Positions 8,057-15,369 of a DNA stretch of 22,245 nucleotides are shown here, piece after piece; position 1 is the first letter of the stretch; each line of letters opens with the position of its first letter. The notes under the pieces were generated by a model, which was given only the letters and a program-made list of their open reading frames with translations, searched no databases and was not told the origin of the DNA. The translations under genes and the position numbers were made by a program. Location of the stretch: positions 1 through 22,245 of the forward strand of contig CAZUAH010000212.1 of assembly GCA_964617665.1 (NCBI GenBank), read 5' to 3'. Source of the stretch: JADHUC01 sp964617665. Its GTDB lineage: Bacteria; Planctomycetota; Planctomycetia; Pirellulales; Pirellulaceae.

Positions 8057-9592
8057 TCACGGCTTCGGGACGACGACCGAAAGTCGACTCCACACCACCG
8101 ATTCCGCGTCGCCTTCATATCCCGTCAGGTTGGACGCGGGGTCGTCGATAATAGCGCCCAAAACGAGTACGTCAGAATCGACCTTGTAAGCGTCGGCAGG
8201 ATCCGTGTCGGCGTACAATGAAAGTAGGGTGCCGGTGGACGTTTCAAACTTCGTCTCGTACAGGTCGCCTTGCTGTTCGATACCCTTGACGACGCCCAAC
8301 ACCAATAGACCCGCGCTGTCGCGTTGCGAGTGCTGCAGCCATGCCCCTCCGGCCTTGCCGAGATTCGCGAGCTTCTTGTCATCTTCTGTCAGTGACTTCA
8401 GCAGACCGGTCACTTCGGCTTCGTCCGGCTGGCCGTCTTGTCCTGCGAAGGTCACGGCTTCACCCAGTTCCGCCAGTGCGTGATAGGTCTGGCGGAGCAG
8501 TTCCCTTGAATCGGCATCCTCGGCAAGATTCCAGGCCCGGGCAATCGTTTGGGCGTCTTCCAAAGCTTCGTTTACTTCTCCGCCCGTCAGGTTCGGGGCG
8601 TTGGAGAATCGAGTCGGAGTAGCTTCTGTTGAGTCCGAAGGATCCGTCACAGCTTCTTCTGGCTCAAATGTCGGCAGCGGGTCCAGCATCTTCGTCGGAT
8701 CCAAGTCGATCGACAGATCCCCTACAAGATCGTCGCCGGGGTCGGTCATCGCTGGCTCGATGTTACCCAAGTCCAGCGGGTCACCGGGAATCGCTGTCGG
8801 CTCTGGCTCGGATACGTCAGCCGCGGCGACGGGGGTTCCTGACCCCATAATTCCGGGTCCTGACCCCATAATTCCGCCCATTCGTGAGGGCTTGGTCTTT
8901 CGTCCTGACCTCTTTGGTTTTGTGGGGTCGGCGGCCGGTCCGGCCTTGGTCGGATCGACAAAACTGAGCGTCGGAAGTTCATCTTGCTTGCTCGGAGTCG
9001 CGCCCGGTTTTGCCGGTGTCTTTTTGCCGGTTGTCTCGCCGTTGCCGGCCTTCGCTTTCTTCTCACCACGAAAATCCTCCGGAACGATCCAAGGCGCAAC
9101 GCCTCCCAGTTTTGGGGCAAGCTCGAATGGATCCGTGCGTTTCCAAGGATTCCACCATAGGATCAACTGGGCGATCGCCAAGCCGGCAATTCCGCCCAAC
9201 ACGATCTTGACGACCTCCATTGCCGGACTTCGTTTCTTCTTCGGGCGAGGTGCCACACGGCGTTTTCGCGCCGTCGGTCCGGCGCCGCTCGCAGGAGCAA
9301 CGCTGGATTCGATATCGAATGACGGTCTAACCGAAACGGGCTCGGGACCAGCCAGCCCCAACTCGCCGTCATCAACGCCCGTTGCCGCTGGGCCAAAGGC
9401 GGGAATTGCAGCACCTGCGGACGCAGCCGCCTCGGGATCGTCAACCACGATCAGGAGCGGTGGCATGGCGTCAAGGATGCTCGATAGGAGAAACTCTTCC
9501 TGGCAAAGGGGGCAGCGCACCGTAGCCTTGGGACTAGCGCCAGCGGGCAATGCCACTTCGTCGCTGCATTTGGGGCAAGAAACCGTCGTCAT
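8057..9592 (-). CDS. Zinc-ribbon, single-TM hypothetical protein
   Basis: This is a 511-residue protein. The N-terminus has a zinc-ribbon-like pair of knuckles, CPKC (C6, C9) and CPLC (C27, C30). A low-complexity acidic/Ala linker follows, then a strongly basic patch (ARKRRVAPRPKKKR, 108-121) and one TM helix (about 126-147). By the positive-inside rule the zinc ribbon is cytoplasmic and the rest is outside. After the helix is a long Pro/Thr/Asp-rich segment with a short repeat, IMGSG twice. A final helical-plus-beta domain of about 170 residues (ALEDAQTIARAWNLAEDADSR to the end) is not a family I can name. The start at 9592 is favoured by GGAG 6 nt upstream and the zinc ribbon at its N-terminus. 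Its position between the kinase-Hsp70 gene and the propeller gene, all on one strand, suggests envelope signalling or quality control, without proof. Confidence 0.8.
   Translation of the reverse strand: MTTVSCPKCSDEVALPAGASPKATVRCPLCQEEFLLSSILDAMPPLLIVVDDPEAAASAGAAIPAFGPAATGVDDGELGLAGPEPVSVRPSFDIESSVAPASGAGPTARKRRVAPRPKKKRSPAMEVVKIVLGGIAGLAIAQLILWWNPWKRTDPFELAPKLGGVAPWIVPEDFRGEKKAKAGNGETTGKKTPAKPGATPSKQDELPTLSFVDPTKAGPAADPTKPKRSGRKTKPSRMGGIMGSGPGIMGSGTPVAAADVSEPEPTAIPGDPLDLGNIEPAMTDPGDDLVGDLSIDLDPTKMLDPLPTFEPEEAVTDPSDSTEATPTRFSNAPNLTGGEVNEALEDAQTIARAWNLAEDADSRELLRQTYHALAELGEAVTFAGQDGQPDEAEVTGLLKSLTEDDKKLANLGKAGGAWLQHSQRDSAGLLVLGVVKGIEQQGDLYETKFETSTGTLLSLYADTDPADAYKVDSDVLVLGAIIDDPASNLTGYEGDAESVVWSRLSVVVPKP
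8837..8878 (-). repeat. 21-nt tandem duplication inside the zinc-ribbon gene
   Basis: Two adjacent 21-nt units (8837-8857 and 8858-8878) share 19 of 21 positions, with only the last bases differing (ggg versus gcc). They code for IMGSGPG followed by an imperfect second copy in the extracytoplasmic linker. The near identity at DNA level points to a fairly recent slippage duplication. Confidence 0.8.
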
Positions 9593-9751
9593 AACATACT
9601 CCAAACGTTGGATGTGCAATCTCTCTATCTTAACAGCCGGCACATGGATATTGCTAGTGCCAACTTTCTCTGAAGCGTTCGTAGTACGTCACCGAGCGAC
9701 CGCTCTTGCCTGCGGCAAGACGCAATTTGGGGATTTCCGGATCGTCTGGCG

Positions 9752-12547
9752 CTATCGGTCACTCAACTCGGACCGCTGCATCAATTCGGTGGATTTGGAA
9801 TCGTCCGGCGATTCCTCCTTGGCCGGCGCCAAGCCGGAAACGCGCTCGCGCCATTCGTCCAACTGTTCGTTGGTAAGCGTGTTTTCGCGCGTGATCTCGT
9901 GCTGCAAGTATGTGCTCGTTCCCACAACGCGTACGCGTACCGTCAAACGGCCATTTTCCTCGTATTGAAACCGGACCTCGACGGGCGTGCGAGCTGGAAG
10001 GTTGGGTGGAAGGTTATGCGCGGCGCAACGCCCGATCTGAACGCAATCGTCCGGCGAGTCGCTCTCGCCTTCCACGATCTGGACCAACACAGACCGCTGA
10101 CCGTCCTTGCTCGTGTTGAAAACTCGCTTTGCCGAGACTGGCAATGACGTATTGCGAGGGATAACAACCGCCGTTTGCTTTCGTTTCGTGTGTGGATCGA
10201 CCGCCGCAACACCCAGACTATGCGAATTGACGTTCTTGACGTTGAATCGCGGAGGGATGCCAGCGACCTTGTCCAGTAGCCATGCAGCCCGAATCGCCGC
10301 GCCGTGTGCAACCGCCTCGTCCGGCGAGACCGAGCAGTCCGGATCTCGCCCGGAGCGGCTCTTCAGCATTTCGACAACGGCGGGCATGCGCGTCGACCCG
10401 CCCACCAGCAACACGCGATCGATGTACGACCATTCTAAACCGGCCGCGCGAATCGTCTGCTCGGTCGTGAACGCCGTGCGATCGAGCAAGTCTTGAGTCA
10501 TCTCTTCGAATTGCTCGCGCGAAATCGCCACCCGCGCGGCGTGACCTTGATAGTCGCACACGATATGGGCTCGGCTGCGGGCCGATAGAGTGCGTTTTGC
10601 ATCTTCGCATTCTCGTAGCAGACGGCCCAACGTGTTGGGATCCTCACGGGGATCCAGCCCGTGCGTGCGAATGAAGTCTTCGGCCACGTGGTCGACCAAC
10701 CGTTGGTCCCAATCGCGCCCACCCAAACGTACATCGCCGTCGGTGGCCAGCGTTCTGAAATCGACGCCGCCGATTTCCATCACAGTAACGTCGAAGGTGC
10801 CGCCTCCCAAATCGTACACCAGAATCTTCTTTGGCTCGCCGCAGTTACTCTCCGGATGGAGGTAGCCCCGCTGATAACCGTAAGCAATGGCGGCCGCAGT
10901 GGGCTCGTTGATGATATCCAATACTTCAAAGCCGGCTATGTAGCCTGCATCCTGCGTGGCCTTGCGCCGGACTTCGTCGAAGTAGGCCGGGACGGTAATC
11001 ACGACCTTGGCGAAATTGCCGATCGTTCTCACCGCGTCCTTGCGAAGCTTGTTCAGGATCCACCCCTGCAGAGCTTCGGGTGGGAAAGTGCGCCCCGAGA
11101 ATTGTTTGTGGAAGACACGAAGCCCCAAGTCGCGTTTCGCGCATTCGGCGACGTATTCCATGTCGGTGGCCATTGCCTTGATGGCTTCTTTCCCGACTAC
11201 GATGTCTTCGCCATCAAATAGCACCACGCTGGGCGTCGTCTTATCACCTTCCGCATTGTCCAGTGTCCGAGGACGCCCCGATTCGTCCAGAAGCCCAACT
11301 GCCGAGTAGGTTGTTCCCAGGTCAACGCCAACCGCTGGCTCGGACCGCGGCTTTCGGGCACGCTCGCCGGCTGAACCGACCTTCGTATCCGTGTCTTCAG
11401 TCAGTCCGAAAGCCTTGGTTGCTTCGCCGTACGGGTCCGGTCCGTCGCTCGGACGCATTAGGGCCGCAGGTTTCTTACCTGGCGAAGCCCCTCGGCGGAC
11501 CCGCAATTCCTGAAGGCAAGCCTCCAAATCACGTATGACCTCGTCCATGCTCGCGTGCCGATCCTCGGGCGATTTGGCCACCATGCGTTGGAAGAGCTGG
11601 TCCAGTTGTTCGGACACCTCAGGCCGCTCGGTCTGCATCGACGGAATCGGGTCCGCGCGGTGGGCAATCAGTTTCTTGATTGGCGAGTCTCCCCGGTAGG
11701 GGGATCGACCTGTGACCAGCCGGAACAGCGTGCATCCCAGACTGTAGATGTCGGAGCGGCGATCGATGCCTGCCGAACTGTCCGCCTGCTCGGGTGACAT
11801 GTAGTCGACCGTGCCAACAATCTGATTTGCCTGCGTAATGCCGCTATCATCGCCACCCGCTTCAGAGCCTGCCAGAAGAGGGTTGTCAAACATCGCCAAG
11901 CCCATGTCCAATACCCTGACCATTCCCGCTGTGTCCACCATCAGGTTGCTGGGCTTGATATCACGGTGGATGATGCCCTGCGAATGGGCAAAGGCGATTC
12001 CCTTGGCTGCTTGGATGCTGTACGTCAGCGCCTTTTCAAGATCGAATGGCCCTTCGCGGCTGATGATGAATCCAAGGTCCTCGCCGTCGACGTATTCCAT
12101 CACAAGGAAGTAGATGCCGTCTTGTTCATCGGCGTCGAAGGCAGTGACGATGTTGGGATGCGACAGTTTGGCAACGGCCTCAACTTCCCGCTGGAATCGC
12201 TTCAAGGCCACCTCGGACTTGGTATGCTCGGCGTGAAGCACCTTGACGACCACAGGCCGTTTCATTCTTTGGTGTTCCGCCTTGAACACCTCGCCCATAC
12301 CGCCTGACCCGATGCGGTCCAGTATGACGTTCTTGCCGAGGATGAGCCCTTCGGGTTTGCCATCGCAAATACGGGCGGCTTGATAGCTGGTCAATTTGCC
12401 GAATCGCACCAGTTCGCGGGAGAGAGCTTCGGCGGACAGATGCCTAAGTTGCGGAGGCAATTCGGCGCGGAACTCGCGCAGCTCGTCGGCGGTCATAAGT
12501 CCGCTGGCAATAAGGCTTTCAGTGAGTCTTTTCAGCGTAACCGCCAT
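9752..12547 (-). CDS. Ser/Thr protein kinase fused to Hsp70 (DnaK-like) chaperone
   Basis: This is a 931-residue two-module protein. Residues 1-70 are the helical segment common before planctomycete kinases (LTESLIASGL... SYQAARI). The Hanks-type kinase runs about 75-345. It has glycine loop GSGGMGEV (80-87), Lys102 (VVVKVLH), Glu121, HRDIKPSN with Asp196, and DMG (214-216) in place of DFG. It also has YMSPEQA and DIYSLG, so all catalytic residues are present. After a linker, an Hsp70 module starts at about 404. It shows VGVDLGTTYSAVG (phosphate 1), VITVPAYFDEVRRKAT, NEPTAAAIAYGY, VYDLGGGTFDVTV (phosphate 2) and LLVGGSTRMP (adenosine loop). The beta substrate-binding domain follows; only a short tail remains where DnaK has its helical lid. 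No TM helix is visible, so it should be cytoplasmic. The start at 12547 is preceded by GGAG. It probably couples phosphorylation to client binding; targets are unknown. Confidence 0.92.
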   Translation of the reverse strand: MAVTLKRLTESLIASGLMTADELREFRAELPPQLRHLSAEALSRELVRFGKLTSYQAARICDGKPEGLILGKNVILDRIGSGGMGEVFKAEHQRMKRPVVVKVLHAEHTKSEVALKRFQREVEAVAKLSHPNIVTAFDADEQDGIYFLVMEYVDGEDLGFIISREGPFDLEKALTYSIQAAKGIAFAHSQGIIHRDIKPSNLMVDTAGMVRVLDMGLAMFDNPLLAGSEAGGDDSGITQANQIVGTVDYMSPEQADSSAGIDRRSDIYSLGCTLFRLVTGRSPYRGDSPIKKLIAHRADPIPSMQTERPEVSEQLDQLFQRMVAKSPEDRHASMDEVIRDLEACLQELRVRRGASPGKKPAALMRPSDGPDPYGEATKAFGLTEDTDTKVGSAGERARKPRSEPAVGVDLGTTYSAVGLLDESGRPRTLDNAEGDKTTPSVVLFDGEDIVVGKEAIKAMATDMEYVAECAKRDLGLRVFHKQFSGRTFPPEALQGWILNKLRKDAVRTIGNFAKVVITVPAYFDEVRRKATQDAGYIAGFEVLDIINEPTAAAIAYGYQRGYLHPESNCGEPKKILVYDLGGGTFDVTVMEIGGVDFRTLATDGDVRLGGRDWDQRLVDHVAEDFIRTHGLDPREDPNTLGRLLRECEDAKRTLSARSRAHIVCDYQGHAARVAISREQFEEMTQDLLDRTAFTTEQTIRAAGLEWSYIDRVLLVGGSTRMPAVVEMLKSRSGRDPDCSVSPDEAVAHGAAIRAAWLLDKVAGIPPRFNVKNVNSHSLGVAAVDPHTKRKQTAVVIPRNTSLPVSAKRVFNTSKDGQRSVLVQIVEGESDSPDDCVQIGRCAAHNLPPNLPARTPVEVRFQYEENGRLTVRVRVVGTSTYLQHEITRENTLTNEQLDEWRERVSGLAPAKEESPDDSKSTELMQRSELSDR

Positions 12548-12818
12548 CCCCGCTCCGCTTCGCGTTAAGTCCAAACGAGTATACCCCGTAGTGGAGGGAA
12601 AAGCTAATGGTCGTTTCCCGGTCGCAGATTGTGATGAATATGCCGTCCGCGTGTCTGAGGCATCACCCACTGAGCGCCCCGGATCAGCCCGCAACAACGG
12701 TGGCAGCATCGGCACACAGCCTTCATACTATTCGTTGACGGGGCTGCAGTTATCGCATTCACCGATTACGCGGCACTGGTACATACGATTAGACCAAATC
12801 TGATGAAGCGAGGTTTCG

Positions 12819-13946
12819 ATGCGCGACATGAGATTGTCACTGCTTGTGCTTTCACTGGCTGGCGTTTGGGGGTCGTCTGAGAGACAGGCAACGGCCGACG
12901 GCAAGCTGTTTGCCGCGCGCGACTACCAGGGATCTCTGGAGGAGCGATCGCAGGAGGCGATTATCGTATTCAAACAGGGCGACAAGAAAACAAGCTCTGT
13001 GGAGGACCTGATCTTGAAGATCCGTGTGGTCGGTCCGGTCGAAAAGTTTGCCTGGGTCGTCCCGTTTCCGAACCAACCGGTGACGGCTCGCGAAGACCCC
13101 GAGCTGTTCGAGGAACTCTTTCGTTACGTTGAAGCACGCAGACAAGAGATCGTCGCGAGTAAAAAGAACTTTGGAGGCACATTTGGCGCTGCCGCTGAAA
13201 AAGAGGAGGGTGTTGAAGTGCTCTCACACGAGGTCGTCGGCAGTTTCGATGTGGCCGTGGTGCGGGAGCGCAAACGTGGAGCCTTGAACGATTGGCTGAT
13301 CAGAGAAGGATACCAGGGGCTAGAAAATGCCGACGATGTGGTCGGCTATTACCGCGACAAGGGATACGTTTTCGCCTGCGTCAAAGTCACCGACGCGGCC
13401 GTCTCGGATCTTAGGCGGAAAGATCCATCGAGAACGCCGCACGGCAGCGATGAACGGGAAGCCGTCGATCTGCATCCGTTACGTTTCACTTTCGAAACCG
13501 GCGGACGCGACGGCATTTATTTTCCGATGAAGATGACCGGGCTGCAGACCGAGCCGTTTGACGTCAACCTCTACATTTTCTACCGGGCGTGGATCAACGA
13601 CCGCCTAAACCGCTTTGGGTACGAGCACCAGGCGTTCGTGCGTCGATTCCGCGATTGGGACACGCCCAAATGCACTCCGAACGCGGGAAAACTCTGGTCC
13701 AGAGCCAAACACGATCCGTACCTCGCTCGGCATGCAAAGCGAATGCCAACCGTTGTCGACTTTTTCAAGGAGCGACACATGGACGAGCGGTTCTACCTGA
13801 CCAATATTCAAGCCCTTGGTGTGAAGCCCGACGAAGTTCGTCGCTGGAAGAACGACCTATGGCTGTTTCCGTACTACGTCAACCACGACTTCGTCCCGTA
13901 CGACGCCCGCCCCGGCGCTCCCGGCGCGCCGGCCGGGACTCATTGA
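12819..13946 (+). CDS. Secreted DUF2330 domain protein
   Basis: This 375-residue protein has an N-terminal signal peptide (MRLSLLVLSLAGVWG core, cleavage probably near ATADG). It then matches the DUF2330 pattern. There is an EAIIVF strand, EDLILKI, and the characteristic KFAWVVPFPNQP (about 77-87), followed by an ELFEELFRYVE helix. Later it has LRFTFETGGRDGIYFPMKMTGL (about 225-245). DUF2330 proteins are exported proteins of unknown activity; the C-terminal TM helix found in some members is absent here. The start ATG has GAGG 5 nt upstream. It is divergent from the kinase-Hsp70 gene across a 271-bp spacer that probably holds both promoters. It may be co-transcribed with the reductase gene 55 bp downstream. 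Confidence 0.85.
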   Translation: MRDMRLSLLVLSLAGVWGSSERQATADGKLFAARDYQGSLEERSQEAIIVFKQGDKKTSSVEDLILKIRVVGPVEKFAWVVPFPNQPVTAREDPELFEELFRYVEARRQEIVASKKNFGGTFGAAAEKEEGVEVLSHEVVGSFDVAVVRERKRGALNDWLIREGYQGLENADDVVGYYRDKGYVFACVKVTDAAVSDLRRKDPSRTPHGSDEREAVDLHPLRFTFETGGRDGIYFPMKMTGLQTEPFDVNLYIFYRAWINDRLNRFGYEHQAFVRRFRDWDTPKCTPNAGKLWSRAKHDPYLARHAKRMPTVVDFFKERHMDERFYLTNIQALGVKPDEVRRWKNDLWLFPYYVNHDFVPYDARPGAPGAPAGTH

Positions 13947-14001
13947 CCGACACCTGTGCAGCCGTGTACTGCTGAAGAAGACGAGAAAGGAACACAACAC
14001 G

Positions 14002-14730
14002 ATGGGAAAACTTGATAACCGAGTCGCGCTGATCACTGGTGCCAGTAAAGGGATTGGGCGAGCGATTGCACATGCGATGGCAGGCGAAGGGGCGGCGGTG
14101 GTGTTGAGCGCACGCGGTGAAGCCGCGCTGGGCGACGTGGCGGCAGAGATACGCGACCTGGGTGGTGAAGTCTTGGCAAAGACGGCCGACGTAGCCGAGA
14201 CAGCGCAGGTCGAGGCACTTTTTGGAGCGACCATCGAGCGATTTGGCAAGCTTGACATCCTGGTGAACAATGCCGGAGCTTTTGACGGTGGGCCGATTGA
14301 TGAACTGTCGATCGAAGCCTGGGATCGTGTGATGGCCACGAATTTGCGAGGCCCGTTTCTGTGCACCCAAGCTGCGATGCGAATCATGAAGCAACGGCAG
14401 CAGGGGCGGATTATCAACGTCGGATCGATATCCGCCCAGCGAGTTCGGCCGGAATCGGCCCCCTACTCAACCTCGAAACACGGACTGTGGGGCTTGACGC
14501 AGGTGACCGCCTTGGAAGGCCGAGAACACGGCATCACCTGTTGCTGCCTGCACCCGGGCAATGTGTCTATCGAACGCCGAAGCACCGACTCGCCCATCGA
14601 TGCCGAGCCGATGATCGGCGTCGAATCGCTCGCCGAAGTAGCCTTGTTGATGGCTACTCTGCCTCCGGAGGTCGAGATGCTGGAGGCGATCGTTTTACCG
14701 CACCAACAGATGTATGTTGGCCGCGGTTGA
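14002..14730 (+). CDS. Short-chain dehydrogenase/reductase (SDR family, classical type)
   Basis: This 242-residue, NAD(P)-dependent Rossmann-fold oxidoreductase has every classical SDR hallmark. The cofactor loop is TGASKGIG (13-20), and NNAG is at 89-92. The catalytic tetrad is N114, S142, Y155 and K159 (YSTSK). A PG motif after the active site is in CLHPGNVSIERR. The length is typical of the 3-oxoacyl-ACP-reductase-like group, but the substrate is not predictable. The C-terminus ends in QQMYVGRG rather than the common DGG pattern. AAAGGAA lies about 10 nt before the ATG. A nested inverted repeat follows 22 nt after the stop. Confidence 0.93.
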   Translation: MGKLDNRVALITGASKGIGRAIAHAMAGEGAAVVLSARGEAALGDVAAEIRDLGGEVLAKTADVAETAQVEALFGATIERFGKLDILVNNAGAFDGGPIDELSIEAWDRVMATNLRGPFLCTQAAMRIMKQRQQGRIINVGSISAQRVRPESAPYSTSKHGLWGLTQVTALEGREHGITCCCLHPGNVSIERRSTDSPIDAEPMIGVESLAEVALLMATLPPEVEMLEAIVLPHQQMYVGRG

Positions 14731-14752
14731 TGTTTAGGTCCCGATGTATCGC

Positions 14753-14892
14753 GTAGGCCGGATCAAGGTCGCGCGCCGCATAGCCGGAACAGCGCAAACG
14801 CGATCGAAGCTGCCTGACAAGTCGTGCTTGGGCAAATCTAGGAAAGGCGACCGCCGCTCCGACACGAACGGCGTTTGCTCGGTCCGGCCTAC
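14753..14892. repeat. Nested inverted repeat downstream of the SDR gene (possible REP/MITE-like element)
   Basis: The outer arms are a perfect 10-bp inverted pair, GTAGGCCGGA at 14753-14762 and TCCGGCCTAC at 14883-14892. Inside them, GCAAACGC (14794-14801) pairs with GCGTTTGC (14871-14878), and GGTCGC (about 14767) with GCGACC (about 14847). The element lies between the SDR stop and the end of the minus-strand gene remnant, holds no ORF, and may also help end transcription from both sides. Confidence 0.5.
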
Positions 14893-14912
14893 AATCTCGT
14901 GAACAATCCGGG

Positions 14913-15131
14913 CTAGCGCGCCATGACCCGGCGAATGTTGTACTGGCTGCGGTATCGCCTTGTCTTCTCAGTGTCTGGATACTGCTCGTCCGGACCGTAG
15001 GGGTAACCGGTCATGTCGTGGAACGGCCAATCACCGGCCCCGCTTTGCGATCGCTCTGAAGGGGCATCCTCTGCGGCGCAGGAAAAAGTCAATGGAAATC
15101 GTTTGACGGAGGGAGGGGCGCGAAAGTAATA
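14913..15131 (-). pseudogene. Remnant (or very small gene) matching the gene end at the right edge of the window
   Basis: The minus-strand frame is open from just after a TGA at 15132-15134 to TAG at 14913-14915. It has no ATG until Met in HDMTGYPYG near its middle. Its last 36 residues (FHDMTGYPYGPDEQ to NIRRVMAR) equal the gene end at 22133-22245 except Ile for Thr. The DNA differs mostly at silent third positions, so this was selected as protein. Upstream residues include FPLTFSCAAEDAP, lipobox-like, but too short a hydrophobic stretch precedes the Cys for a normal signal peptide. It is best read as the 3' end of a truncated paralogue. A small gene with a non-ATG start is the alternative. 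I do not recognise the family. Confidence 0.5.
14916..15025. repeat. 110-bp direct repeat, left copy
   Basis: This aligns without gaps to 22136-22245 with five mismatches in 110 bases, in the same orientation. The pair brackets the RHS gene about 7.2 kb apart. Similarity on the left side stops at the stop codons. The right limit cannot be seen because the window ends. Confidence 0.9.
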
Positions 15132-15354
15132 TCAAGTGAAAGCAGCCCGAAAGGGTGGACCGAAATGCAACCCTTTAGTCCGGCAAGACGAGGTCGGTTT
15201 CCCATCGCTTGGGTAGCATTCTTTTTCTGAGGTGGTTGTACTTGTCGGCGGCACTAGCGAGTCACGGGACTGGCTGAGAACGTCTGTCTGTCCCGATTAA
15301 GAAATACTCGACAGCAGTATTCGCTCGAAATCGCAGAGCGTGATGGGCTTGCAT

Positions 15355-15359
15355 AGGAG
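15355..15359 (+). promoter_or_regulatory. Ribosome binding site deciding the RHS start
   Basis: AGGAG lies 10 nt before the ATG at 15370. In-frame GTG (15340) and ATG (15343) codons further upstream lack such a site. The 15370 start also places the LEPR-xLL-like motif at the usual distance from the N-terminus. Confidence 0.6.
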
Positions 15360-15369
15360 AGCGACAATC

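Noticed and set aside
8601..9968. 455-codon plus-strand frame opposite the zinc-ribbon gene
   Set aside because: It is Ser/Gly/Pro-rich low-complexity mirror sequence running across two minus-strand genes, without start signal or domain.
12548..12715. N-terminal extension of the kinase-Hsp70 protein by 56 residues
   Set aside because: The extension is Arg/Ser/Pro-rich and unlike kinase N-termini; the start at 12547 has a ribosome site and begins with the usual helical segment.
12735..12740. TTGACG as a -35 box for the DUF2330 gene
   Set aside because: No acceptable -10 hexamer is found 16-18 nt downstream, and the strength of sigma-70 consensus in this organism is unknown.
15150..15176. AAAGGGT / ACCCTTT inverted repeat upstream of the RHS gene
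   Set aside because: Seven-base arms with a 13-nt gap are too weak alone to call a regulatory site or terminator.
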